Shown here in pieces: positions 24,985 to 32,453 of a DNA stretch of 33,115 bases. Made by a program: the position numbers and the translations under genes. The notes below the pieces were generated by a model. The model searched no databases. It was not told where the DNA came from and was given only the letters and a program-made list of their open reading frames with translations. The DNA is from an uncultured Clostridia bacterium. Lineage in GTDB: Bacteria; Bacillota; Clostridia; TANB77; CAG-508. The stretch is taken from the NCBI GenBank assembly GCA_947628925.1, contig CANRBU010000003.1, positions 1-33,115 on the forward strand, written 5' to 3'. Within the stretch, counting starts at the first letter, position 1. Every line of letters begins with the position of its first letter.

Positions 24985-26933
24985 TGCAATGCTCCTTCCT
25001 TTAAATATTTTCTTGAAATACGTCCGCCTGGTGTTAAGCCTTCTATATTTTCGTTTTGTCCTGTTAATATGTTTTGACTTTGTGTTTCTTGTTGCTGCTC
25101 CATCATTTTTTGTGTTTTTTCATCTAATATGCCTATCTCTTGTTGCTCTGCTTGACTTTCTGGTATCTCTGGAATATTTAAACCTAATTGCTTAATTAGA
25201 TAATTCCTATATTCTTTATTTGATATAGCATGGTCTATTCTTGCTTGCCTTACTATGTTGTATCTATAAGCTCTATTGTTTGGTAAACCTGCTCCTACTA
25301 ATACAGATAAATCATATTCGATTTTTCTATCTTCATTATCAACTTGCATATACCTATATTCGTTAGGGTCTATATCTTCTCTAGTTGCACCTTTATTTCT
25401 TTCAAGATACTTAGCAATATAGTTTTCTCTATAATCTGTATTTGCTTCTACCATTTTAGGTACATGATTTAATTTATCAGGATTGAACTCAACAAAATCA
25501 TCTTGTCCGTCTTTTCCTGTTATTCTAAATACCATTGTTGTATTCCAGTTAAGTAAAGCTAATTCTAACGCATATTCAAATACTTCTGATAATGTTTCCT
25601 GTAATAATGCTTTTTTATGGTCTATCATAGCATTACCACTATTTTGTAAAATCATATTTTCTGTAGCTGTATCAACACCTGCTTGCTGTTTTCCTATCAT
25701 TTGGTCTGAAAATCTTGTTACTATCGTTCTATCATTATTCATAAGCTCTGCACGTTTATTAAGTACATATTGTGGTACAGTTGGAGGATTAAGCCAATGA
25801 AATCCATCTGCTGTATTGCTTACTAATATTTGTCCTGGAGCATTTGTAACTTTACTTGGGTCTATTCCTGAATTGTTTGTTACAACTCCCATAGGATTAC
25901 CTGTTAAGTCCATATTCCTTAATAAATTGTTGTCTAATTGGTCAACTTGGTCTGATATAGGTAGTACAAGTTCAGCACTTCCTTTGCCCCATATTGTATT
26001 TTCTCTATGCATATCAGGTGTCAAGAAATATGGAAATGAATTATTAGGGAATAATTTTAATTCTTCTGTTTCCTTTTCTGTATCGGCTTTATTCTTTTTA
26101 TCTTTCTTCTTTTTGCTTATTTTTTCAAGTTCTTTTTTAGTATCACGTAGAATAACTCCATCTCCTGACATTTCAACTAAACGTAAAACCATTTCGTCAT
26201 TTTGTTTATATCTTGTCCATACTAGCATATGAACATATTGGTCTTCTTCATTTTCTACTATGATATTCTGTACAGGGTCTAAATTAGGTATAATAGCTTC
26301 TGCTAATTCTTCTCCAAATTCACATACAGCTTGCCATATAGACCTATTTTGTACTTCTATCATGTATTGTGCGTCTTGTACGTTATATACATCTGTTATA
26401 GCTGGATCTATTAATAATCGGTCAGGATGTATAGGTGTTATCTCAGGCATGCCTTTTCCTTTTAATGCGTCAAAATTCCATAATACACGGAATATTCCTG
26501 TGCCTGTCATATCACGTCTACGCTCGTGTACATCTATTTTTCTATACATTTTATTTTTTTCTTTTATAAAATCTACAAGCGTTCTTGCCATGTCACAAAA
26601 TGGTCTATCTCCTGGCTCTCTTGGGTCAACTTGTATTGATATAGCTTGGTCACATAAAAGTGTTGTTACACCTTCTACTTGACTGTTTGTTATATTTGTA
26701 TTACTTGCTGGGTCTGTATCATCTTCTGGTTCTTCTAGGTCGCCTTCCCAGTATTTTTCTACATCTTTCCATTTTTGTGGTAGATTTAATCTGTTTTTAT
26801 CTTGATATGCTCTTCTATACCAAAGAAGATATTTTTCGCTTAATTCAATTTCTTCATCTGACATTAAACTACGCTTTCTTGCGTCTTTTTCTTTTAACAT
26901 CTCTTCATAATCCTGAAACTCATTATCGCTCAT
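24981..26933 (-). CDS. Portal protein
   Basis: 650 residues, AGGAGG before the ATG. N-terminal region (EKYLLWYRRAYQDKNRLNLP, then WEGD), TNITNSQVEGVTTLLCDQA, MTGTGIFRVLWNFD, PIHPDRLLIDPAITDV and NTIWGKGSAELVLPISDQVD are typical of podovirus portal proteins of the head-tail connector family. A Lys-rich stretch at about 275-300 and a Gln-rich C-terminus (about 605-635) flank the core. It forms the dodecameric DNA channel and docks the terminase. It sits between TerL and capsid, as expected. Confidence 0.85.
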   Translation of the reverse strand: MSDNEFQDYEEMLKEKDARKRSLMSDEEIELSEKYLLWYRRAYQDKNRLNLPQKWKDVEKYWEGDLEEPEDDTDPASNTNITNSQVEGVTTLLCDQAISIQVDPREPGDRPFCDMARTLVDFIKEKNKMYRKIDVHERRRDMTGTGIFRVLWNFDALKGKGMPEITPIHPDRLLIDPAITDVYNVQDAQYMIEVQNRSIWQAVCEFGEELAEAIIPNLDPVQNIIVENEEDQYVHMLVWTRYKQNDEMVLRLVEMSGDGVILRDTKKELEKISKKKKDKKNKADTEKETEELKLFPNNSFPYFLTPDMHRENTIWGKGSAELVLPISDQVDQLDNNLLRNMDLTGNPMGVVTNNSGIDPSKVTNAPGQILVSNTADGFHWLNPPTVPQYVLNKRAELMNNDRTIVTRFSDQMIGKQQAGVDTATENMILQNSGNAMIDHKKALLQETLSEVFEYALELALLNWNTTMVFRITGKDGQDDFVEFNPDKLNHVPKMVEANTDYRENYIAKYLERNKGATREDIDPNEYRYMQVDNEDRKIEYDLSVLVGAGLPNNRAYRYNIVRQARIDHAISNKEYRNYLIKQLGLNIPEIPESQAEQQEIGILDEKTQKMMEQQQETQSQNILTGQNENIEGLTPGGRISRKYLKEGALQ

Positions 26934-26936
26934 GTA

Positions 26937-27221
26937 TTATTCCTCCTTTGGCTTTTCTATTTTAATGCCTTGATTAGGTCTTACAGGTTCATATAATCCA
27001 TTTTTGTTTTTAAATACTTCATATCCATTGCTTTCGCCTCGTGCTTTTAAAACGCTGTTATAATTGTTTTCCTCTAACTTAACATGTTTCCTGTTTATAT
27101 TGTTTTCTTTGTGTTTTTCTTCTTTTAATTCTTTTATCGCATGCCAAGTTTCATATTGTAGTAAACTTATTAATATTAATAATGCGTAAAAAGCTACAAC
27201 TAATAATATAAATATCTCCAT
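26937..27221 (-). CDS. Small membrane-anchored protein between TerL and portal
   Basis: 94 residues: an N-terminal membrane segment (2-22, EIFILLVVAFYALLILISLL) followed by a soluble charged tail (KELKEEKHKENNINRKHVK). The start overlaps the end region of terL (AGGAGAGGACATTAATATG). No family recognised. It could anchor packaging or early head assembly at the membrane, which is speculation. Confidence 0.6.
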   Translation of the reverse strand: MEIFILLVVAFYALLILISLLQYETWHAIKELKEEKHKENNINRKHVKLEENNYNSVLKARGESNGYEVFKNKNGLYEPVRPNQGIKIEKPKEE

Positions 27222-27222
27222 A

Positions 27223-28618
27223 TTAATGTCCTCTCCTTCTTTTACTTAATGGTGTTGTTATATGTACATTGATTGGTATATCAGGTGTTTTATAACCTAA
27301 ATCTTCTAATTCTGTTGGTGTGTATGTTCCTTGTGGTAAACGTTTAGTTTGTACTATAGGATTATGCCACATGGTACACCAATATCTTAAACTATCTGGC
27401 ATGTGTGTAAGTTCGTGTGGTTCTGTTGCTACGTCATTTGGATGTTTTTCATCAAATTGTACTGCTGGCAATGTTCTTATTAAATTCTTACAGTTTGGGA
27501 ATATCTTTAGCTTAGATGTTTTTACTCCTTGCTCGTCTTCAAATACTTTTAGCCATTCATGTACTGCTAGCCAACCAGATATTCTATTGTTGTCGGATTT
27601 TGTCAAATATTGTCCATTTTCAGCGAATATGTCAGCTGTGCTTTTTCCTGTATCTTTGTTTCTATTCCATAAATCTGGTGGAGCATAATCAGCAACAATA
27701 TGCTCAGTTGTCATTGCATTTATTTTCTTAGCCGCTTCTGATACTATCAAGTTACTTTCGTATAATTCTTTATATGCATATGCGTTCATTTGCCAGTCTA
27801 AAGCTATCCATAATGTTGCACACATATCAAGTCCATAATCTCTTGTTCTAAATATTCGCCAGTCTTTTGGTATTTCAAATGGTTCACATACATGTATTTT
27901 TCTATCAAATTCACTAAAATATTGTCCTTCAAATATATCCCAGTTGCCATATTTTAATGCTTTTCTTTCCTTCTCAGGTAAATTGTCTAGTCTTCTTACA
28001 TAATCAGGGTCTTTTTGTAATAAGAATATATTATCTTGTACTAAACTTGGTATAAATATTCTTGTTGTCTTTTCTCCTGTTTCTAATGTTATTTCATGTA
28101 TTTTATTTGGTTCGCCTATATCTATGAATCTATCTTTTACCCAACTATGACCAACTCCACCAGGATTAGTCGAACTTTTTATTCCTTTAGGATAATTGTT
28201 TGCTCCTCTACATCTTGAAATCATATAAGTGTACATGAATTCTGTAAAATGTGTCAGCTCATCGAAGCGGATAACATCATATTCAGCGGATTGATATTGA
28301 TACACATCGCTTTCACTATCTATATAACCAAAATCTATAAGACTACCATTTTTAAATGTCCATATATGTTTACTGGAATTATATGTTGCAGCTTCTCTTG
28401 GATAAAATCCTAGGCTTACTCTTATTAATGACTTTTCTAGGTCTGGAAATGTTCTACGAAATATTATTTGCTTAGACTTAGGATATTGTAATGCATACAA
28501 TAATGCGTCAACCAATTGTCCATAACTTTTGCCGACCTCCTGCTGCTCCTCCGAATAATGTTTCAAATGCAATAGAATGTATAAATGCTTCTTGTTTTTC
28601 AGTTATATCTATATCCAT
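27223..28618 (-). CDS. terL: Large terminase subunit, requires +1 shift at CGG inside Walker A
   Basis: Split into two frames. From the ATG at 28618 the 0-frame reads MDIDITEKQEAFIHSIAFET, then LFGGAAGG, then CGG, and stops at TGA seven codons further. Skipping C at 28534 gives the exact P-loop LFGGAAGGGKSYGQL and the remaining 436 residues to 27223, total about 464, a normal TerL length. Walker B is VIRFDE, with STNPGG as a further ATPase motif. The nuclease part shows FRTRDYGLDMCATLWI, HIVADYAPPDLW and a late acidic motif HMPDSLRYW. It cuts and pumps phage DNA into the head. The only start within the long frame upstream of the lysine (TTG at 28572, giving MHLKHYSEEQQEVGKS) lacks a normal N-terminus and Walker A glycines. 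Confidence 0.9.
28532..28534 (-). other. +1 shift site (GGT-CGG-C) in terL
   Basis: CGG is codon 29. It is preceded by AGGAGGT, an internal Shine-Dalgarno-like run. The 0-frame ends after 36 codons. Skipping C gives GGC (Gly), which Walker A needs just before the catalytic Lys; reading Arg there would spoil the P-loop. Confidence 0.8.
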
Positions 28619-28750
28619 CAAACATTATTCTCCTTCCATAATCTATTTTATGTTAAATATATACTCTTTTTGTGGTGTTTCTCCCGTGGGAAAATGATAC
28701 TTTGTGTCCTGTATCCATTGAAAATAGTAATAGTAACATAATGAGTTTAT
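28619..28750 (-). other. Spacer between TerS and TerL, no clear gene
   Basis: The - strand frame in line with the TerS stop reads FQWIQDTKYHFPTGETPQKE, which looks protein-like, but it has no usable start and sits behind the TerS TAA. An ATG in another frame gives only about 28 residues without a ribosome site. The TerL ribosome site (AAGGAG) lies at its end. Confidence 0.4.
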
Positions 28751-29143
28751 TTATTCTTTTTTCTTGATGCTTATATTTACTTCAAAAGGCTTCTCCTGGC
28801 TAGATTGTAGTTCAACTTTTTCTCTGAACATGCCATTTATTTTGGCTAATGCTTCTGCACATCTTGTCCTGTCGTTTGTATCTTCGACAGCATTTCTCAT
28901 GATAGAAGTAAAATATCTTAATACTTCATCTTGTGAAGCGATTCTTTCCTTTTCTTTTTCCTTCAACTTAACTTGTATGTAGCTGTTAAGTTTTGACAGG
29001 TTCTCACTACCTATTTGCCTGGCAGTCTTTTTACTATAACCTGCTTCAACTGCTGCTTTTGTAGCGTCTGCATATTTTATGTAATAATCAATAAATCTCT
29101 TTTGCTTTTCTGTTAATATCTTTTCCTTATCTATATCTGACAT
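28751..29143 (-). CDS. terS: Small terminase subunit
   Basis: 130 residues, ATG after AAGGTGG, overlapping nothing but directly after the metallopeptidase stop. The sequence ILTEKQKRFIDYYIKYADAT, then KAAVEAGYSKKTARQIGSEN is the terminase-2 (XtmA-like) HTH DNA-binding domain. The middle (DEVLRYFTSIMRNAVEDTND) is the oligomerisation part and the end (FEVNISIKKKE) is charged. It recognises the packaging site and stimulates TerL. Confidence 0.9.
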   Translation of the reverse strand: MSDIDKEKILTEKQKRFIDYYIKYADATKAAVEAGYSKKTARQIGSENLSKLNSYIQVKLKEKEKERIASQDEVLRYFTSIMRNAVEDTNDRTRCAEALAKINGMFREKVELQSSQEKPFEVNISIKKKE

Positions 29144-29488
29144 TTACACCACCTTGTTTTCATTTTTACGTTTAAAATCTTCTATAACAGTATTAATAAA
29201 ATCATTTATATTGGCTACTATATCGCAAACCATTTCCTCTGTATAATGAGGTACATTAAACATGCCATAATTAAAAATAAAGCAATGTGTTAATTCATGT
29301 TTTAATGTGTTTATTTGTTGATCAAAACACATGTCCTTGTTTATCCAAATTTCATGTGATGAGAATAGAGTAACACCATAAGCAAAGAAAGCTTTTTCTT
29401 CTGAATCCTCATTATACTTTTTTAATAATGTGTCCTTATCTACTAATTCAATTGTCCATACAGAATTGTTTATTTTAAATAATTGCAT
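29144..29488 (-). CDS. Zinc metallopeptidase-like protein (HExxH, ImmA/IrrE-like)
   Basis: 114 residues from the ATG at 29488, which has AAAGGAG upstream. Residues about 78-100 hold LKHELTHCFIFNYG followed by YTEEMVCDIVANI, the HExxH plus distal Glu arrangement of ImmA/IrrE and SprT-like peptidases. ImmA-type proteases cleave phage repressors in mobile elements, but here it sits next to terS, not next to a repressor, so target and role are unknown. Confidence 0.75.
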   Translation of the reverse strand: MQLFKINNSVWTIELVDKDTLLKKYNEDSEEKAFFAYGVTLFSSHEIWINKDMCFDQQINTLKHELTHCFIFNYGMFNVPHYTEEMVCDIVANINDFINTVIEDFKRKNENKVV

Positions 29489-29589
29489 TTTTTCTCCTTT
29501 ATATGTATTAGAGTAAAGGCTAGGACTAAACTCTAAAATGTGGTTAGGCAATTTTTAATCGAAAGAAGGTCATTCTTTACTAAAAAAAT

Positions 29590-29645
29590 ATTTATTAATT
29601 CCTAGCTAATTAATAAATACAGTGTCTACTGAATATATAGACACT
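29590..29645. other. Two adjacent perfect inverted repeats upstream of the metallopeptidase
   Basis: The first has 11-bp arms (ATTTATTAATT at 29590-29600 and AATTAATAAAT at 29608-29618, loop 7). The second has 8-bp arms (AGTGTCTA at 29621-29628 and TAGACACT at 29638-29645, loop 9). They lie in the 190-base non-coding gap at the head of the packaging and structural operon; no convincing promoter is seen, and T-rich tails are weak. Operator or packaging-site roles are possible. Confidence 0.6.
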
Positions 29646-29677
29646 ATGTAAAATACATGTTATATTCTACATACTAT

Positions 29678-29851
29678 TTATATATTTAAGCTTATTTCCT
29701 GGCTGCTACCTGGCACATCACAATTAGGACATTTACAATATATAATGTCTTTTTTATATGAGTACTCATGTATCTCGCAAGTATCATCTACTTTTGCCTT
29801 ATTGTTACATTTGTTGCATTTGATTTTTTTATATAATACATCTAAAATCAT
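29678..29851 (-). CDS. Small zinc-ribbon protein
   Basis: 57 residues from the ATG at 29851, which is spaced 9 bases from AAAGGAG (an ATG at 29860 is directly against that site). KIKCNKCNNKAKV and YCKCPNCDVPG give two Cys-x2-Cys pairs, a zinc ribbon. Such small ribbon proteins are frequent in phages. Role unknown. Confidence 0.65.
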   Translation of the reverse strand: MILDVLYKKIKCNKCNNKAKVDDTCEIHEYSYKKDIIYCKCPNCDVPGSSQEISLNI

Positions 29852-29883
29852 ATGCGACATCTCCTTTTTGTGTAGTAAGCCAC

Positions 29884-29893
29884 AGGACGTCCT
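29884..29893. promoter_or_regulatory. GC-rich palindrome AGGACGTCCT
   Basis: A perfect 10-bp palindrome lies inside an outer inverted repeat GCCAC...GTGGC, just upstream of the zinc-ribbon gene and downstream of the late-regulator terminator. It is more GC-rich than its surroundings. A regulator operator is plausible. Confidence 0.45.
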
Positions 29894-29999
29894 TTTTTGG
29901 TGGCTAACTATATCTAGGTCTATTAAACATAGATATACTACTACTATAATTATTTTATCATAGAAAAACCCCCTATTTTTCCCGATTTTTTCCACGAAA

Positions 30000-30027
30000 A
30001 AACTAGGCAGTTAAAATTACCTAGTTT
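30000..30027 (-). terminator. Terminator after the ArpU/RinA-like gene
   Basis: AAACTAGG and CCTAGTTT (- strand) form an 8-bp stem with a 12-base loop followed by six T residues. The stop codon of the upstream gene (30026-30028) overlaps it. It ends the early transcript before the late genes. Confidence 0.8.
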
Positions 30028-30343
30028 ATAATTCTCCCCATTCTTTAGCTAATAGAGTTATACATTTATTTATAATGTTATAATAAGTAGATTTGCTAAT
30101 ATTATGAAACATTTGACAATACATCCAATTAGCTTTATCTTTAAAAATTATATCAAATACGTTTTGCTCAAATGGATTAAGCGTTTTTATAACATTGTCA
30201 ATATAAGATATACGTTGCTCCAGATATAAGAATCTACGAGTAGATACATTTTTATTTTCCATTTTAAGTTTGTTTAATATTTTTTTATTATTATAATATT
30301 GATATAATTCTCTTTCCATTTGTTTTTTTACTTCTTTTTGCAT
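30026..30343 (-). CDS. ArpU/RinA-like late transcription regulator
   Basis: 105 residues, ATG after AGGAGG. An N-terminal basic helix (EVKKQMERELYQYYNNKK) precedes a sigma-region-4-like HTH (TLNPFEQNVFDIIFKDK, then ISKSTYYNIINKCITLLAKE). Size, charge and position directly before the terminase block match phage ArpU/RinA activators that switch on late genes. The terminator right after it supports an early/late boundary here. Confidence 0.7.
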   Translation of the reverse strand: MQKEVKKQMERELYQYYNNKKILNKLKMENKNVSTRRFLYLEQRISYIDNVIKTLNPFEQNVFDIIFKDKANWMYCQMFHNISKSTYYNIINKCITLLAKEWGEL

Positions 30344-30363
30344 ATGTATCCTCCTAAAATTAA

Positions 30364-30627
30364 TTATTTGATCATATAGCCTATTTTATTTCGAGTTACA
30401 ATTATAATTTCATCTTTTAATTTTTTCCTTAGTCTACATATGGATACTGACAGAATTCCTTTATAAACATTTACATTCTTACTACCGAATAATTGTTGGC
30501 ATATTTGCTTATATGTGATAATATTGCCTTTATTTTTCATTAATAAATACAACAGTTCATTTTCAATAATACTTAATGGTATTTCATTATTATTTGTTAT
30601 ATATCTATAATTTGAATAATCATGCAT
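30364..30627 (-). CDS. Stand-alone OmpR/PhoB-type winged-helix protein
   Basis: 87 residues that are nearly all one Trans_reg_C domain: PLSIIENELLYLLMKNKGNI, ITYKQICQQLFG, then VSICRLRKKLKD and TRNKIGYMIK (the wing). No receiver domain is attached, so it is not a normal response regulator. The start ATG at 30627 has a poor ribosome site. Likely a phage DNA-binding regulator. Confidence 0.8.
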   Translation of the reverse strand: MHDYSNYRYITNNNEIPLSIIENELLYLLMKNKGNIITYKQICQQLFGSKNVNVYKGILSVSICRLRKKLKDEIIIVTRNKIGYMIK

Positions 30628-30637
30628 AATATATCAT

Positions 30638-31054
30638 TTATGTATTATTTAATCCTAATGAAACCATTAAGCACTTGTCTATTTCCTTCATCTCTTCTTC
30701 TGGTAAACGATAAAGGACTTTTTTATATCTATTTTGATTGAATGTAAATATTTGTTCACACAGTACAACACTATCCTTATATTTTATTCTATAATGTGTT
30801 GGTTGTTTTACTTTTTTGTCTTTAGTAGTTAGAGGAACGCAAATACATATATTGCTATGATAATTACCTATATCATTTGAAACAACTAAATAAGGTCTTG
30901 AATATTCTTGTACATCAGAATCTTCTTCTATATTTTGTTTATTCATTTCAATATATATAATATCGCCTCTTTTTACTTTTTGCATATTTTTGTATTTTTC
31001 TAATTCTTTTTTTAATTTTTCGTTTTCTTCAATAAGATATTGTTCATATGTCAT
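30638..31054 (-). CDS. MazF/PemK-like toxin with N-terminal coiled coil
   Basis: 138 residues. After a 25-residue coiled coil (YLIEENEKLKKELEKYKN) comes a MazF/PemK fold: KRGDIIYIEMN, SRPYLVVSNDIGNYHSNICI, CVPLTTKD, then SVVLCEQIFTFNQNRYKKVL. These are sequence-specific mRNA endonucleases. No clear antitoxin is next to it. The start overlaps the stop of the 67-residue gene upstream, so the two are translationally coupled and that small protein could be a partner. Confidence 0.8.
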   Translation of the reverse strand: MTYEQYLIEENEKLKKELEKYKNMQKVKRGDIIYIEMNKQNIEEDSDVQEYSRPYLVVSNDIGNYHSNICICVPLTTKDKKVKQPTHYRIKYKDSVVLCEQIFTFNQNRYKKVLYRLPEEEMKEIDKCLMVSLGLNNT

Positions 31055-31257
31055 TAAATATCACTCTCCCTTTTTTTCATATAATTTGGATCTCTGTCTG
31101 GTCTTTTCCTTTTATGCTTTACATTAAGTAACTCGTGAATAAAAAAACATTCATGGTATCCATATAATAAATCTTTGTATAAACATATATTGTCATTTAC
31201 TTGTTTAACAAATATGTATTCATGATTATTTTTACTAATAATTTTTGGTATTTTCAT
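31054..31257 (-). CDS. Small basic protein coupled to the MazF-like gene
   Basis: 67 residues: MKIPKIISKNNHEYIFVKQV, then YGYHECFFIHELL and a basic tail (KHKRKRPDRDPNYMKKRESD). Stop and next start overlap (TAATG). No family recognised. Tight coupling to the toxin makes an antitoxin or co-factor role worth testing, but the fold looks like a small phage beta protein rather than a known antitoxin. Confidence 0.55.
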   Translation of the reverse strand: MKIPKIISKNNHEYIFVKQVNDNICLYKDLLYGYHECFFIHELLNVKHKRKRPDRDPNYMKKRESDI

Positions 31258-31310
31258 TACTTCACTTCCGCTTCTTTTATATTTACTTGTTTATAATCTT
31301 GCCTATAACA

Positions 31311-31475
31311 TTACTCCTCTACAATAACATTACTAATTGGACAAAACCATATTCGTCCATCTTGTTCTTGAATATGTACACTTTCTTCACTTCTTCCAGT
31401 TGGTTTATACTGATTTATTATTACTCCATAATGCCCATCAATAGTTGTTGCAATTTTTCCTAATAAATTTTTCAT
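31311..31475 (-). CDS. Small hypothetical protein
   Basis: 54 residues: MKNLLGKIATTIDGHYGVII, then VHIQEQDGRIWFCPISNVIV. The ATG at 31475 overlaps the stop of the gene upstream (TAATG). Probably a small beta-barrel protein; function unknown. Its stop is followed by GAGGAG-spaced ATG TTA TAG, a two-codon ORF. Confidence 0.55.
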   Translation of the reverse strand: MKNLLGKIATTIDGHYGVIINQYKPTGRSEESVHIQEQDGRIWFCPISNVIVEE

Positions 31476-31648
31476 TATTCACCTAACTTTCTCCCACACA
31501 TTGGGCAATAATTTATGATTACATCTCTTCCAAACAAAGAACTATATATTTTTCCAAAAAATCGTAAATGCTTATGCCAAATTTGGAAATAACTAGTATC
31601 ATTTTTTTCTTGTTCAATGCGTTTTCCTCTTTCACAATATTCACACAC
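31475..31648 (-). CDS. Small zinc-ribbon protein, GTG start
   Basis: 57 residues from GTG at 31648 with AGGAGG 8 bases upstream: MCEYCERGKRIEQ, then YFQIWHKHLRFFGKIYS and a final NYCPMCGRKLGE. The paired Cys-x2-Cys motifs indicate a zinc ribbon of a type common in Firmicute phage early regions. A longer ORF in another frame over the same bases is spurious. Confidence 0.7.
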   Translation of the reverse strand: MCEYCERGKRIEQEKNDTSYFQIWHKHLRFFGKIYSSLFGRDVIINYCPMCGRKLGE

Positions 31649-31666
31649 CTATATTTCCTCCTTCTT

Positions 31667-31945
31667 TTATTCTTCTGGCATTTCATAAATTGGTAATAGT
31701 TGTTGTTTTCCTCCATTAAAGGTCTCAAATTCAATTCCAATTTTTGTATAAGTATTTGCTATTTCTTGTAATACTTCTTTTGCTCTTTCTTCTGTTTTAT
31801 ACTCTCCTAAAACTTTACTCTTTCCATCTAATATTTGAAAACCAGCAATTGTTCTAGAACTTCCATCACATTTAACTGTATAACCAAATATCTCTAAATC
31901 TAAATTTTCTGTTGTTTTTCTTTTATCTTGACTAACTATTATCAT
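31667..31945 (-). CDS. Hypothetical early phage protein
   Basis: 92 residues, AAGGAGAT before the ATG; the start overlaps the preceding stop (ATGA). Sequence includes LEIFGYTVKCDGSSRTIAGF and YKTEERAKEVLQEIANTYT, a beta-hairpin plus helix pattern seen in small phage proteins. No function known. Confidence 0.6.
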   Translation of the reverse strand: MIIVSQDKRKTTENLDLEIFGYTVKCDGSSRTIAGFQILDGKSKVLGEYKTEERAKEVLQEIANTYTKIGIEFETFNGGKQQLLPIYEMPEE

Positions 31946-32151
31946 TTCTTATCTCCTTTCAAATATTTGTATATTACTTGTTCTACTTTTGCTAAGGCTT
32001 CATAATCTGTTATAAATCTTCCTGAATGTTTATGCCTTACTGTACTTCTTATTATTTTTATTCCTTGATTATATTGTCTTTTATATATCTTTGCTAACTG
32101 CTCTTTACTTAATCCACTTGTCCATTTTTTGATTATTTCTTTATCGTTCAT
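31942..32151 (-). CDS. Small HTH-like early protein
   Basis: 69 residues: EIIKKWTSGLSKEQLAKIYK, then basic IKIIRSTVRHKHSGRFITDY and a C-terminal helix. The Lys/Arg-rich, helical sequence suggests DNA binding, but no definite family is recognised. AGAGGTG precedes the ATG. Confidence 0.55.
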   Translation of the reverse strand: MNDKEIIKKWTSGLSKEQLAKIYKRQYNQGIKIIRSTVRHKHSGRFITDYEALAKVEQVIYKYLKGDKK

Positions 32152-32179
32152 ACTACACCTCTAAAATGTAGTATTTGAT

Positions 32180-32452
32180 TTAATAGTCTACTCTATTCCA
32201 TTTGATTATGTAAAAAAATTCTTTTGGAAAATTAAAACCTTTCATTAAGTTAAAAATTTTTTCTTCTGGTATTTCTTTATGACCATTTGCATATAAACCA
32301 AATTCTCTCAAATTTAAGTTGCATTTTTGAGCCGCTTCTTCATATGTGTATCCTCTAAATATGCAAGCTTCTCTTATTCTTTCTGGAACAATAAAATTTA
32401 CTTTTTCCTTTTTAGGTGCATATTTTACAATAGGGTCAAATAAACCTGACAT
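32180..32452 (-). CDS. HTH (XRE-like) early protein
   Basis: 90 residues from the ATG at 32452, which follows GGAGG with good spacing; an upstream start in the same frame lies inside the preceding gene. Residues 20-75 read VPERIREACIFRGYTYEEAA, then CNLNLREFGLYANGHKEIPE, a Cro/CI-type helix-turn-helix, ending in FPKEFFYIIKWNRVDY. Resembles the N-terminal half of XRE-ImmA proteins. Probably a regulator. Confidence 0.7.
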   Translation of the reverse strand: MSGLFDPIVKYAPKKEKVNFIVPERIREACIFRGYTYEEAAQKCNLNLREFGLYANGHKEIPEEKIFNLMKGFNFPKEFFYIIKWNRVDY

Positions 32453-32453
32453 A

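Noticed and set aside
3480..28534. CGG simply reassigned to another amino acid
   Set aside because: Reassignment would keep the frame; in all three genes the frame changes by +1 and the 0-frame soon ends at a stop.
3480..28534. Homopolymer sequencing errors as the cause of the three frameshifts
   Set aside because: The sites are not homopolymers and share one pattern (extra C before GGN). A systematic artefact cannot be fully excluded from sequence alone, so raw-read checks are listed.
27223..28572. TerL starting at TTG 28572 in the long frame
   Set aside because: The resulting N-terminus lacks the glycines of Walker A, while the other frame supplies a perfect TerL start and P-loop up to the CGG codon.
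31519..31740. A 73-codon ORF overlapping two early genes
   Set aside because: Its frame conflicts with the zinc-ribbon gene (GTG 31648) and the 92-residue gene, both of which have strong ribosome sites and sensible sequences.
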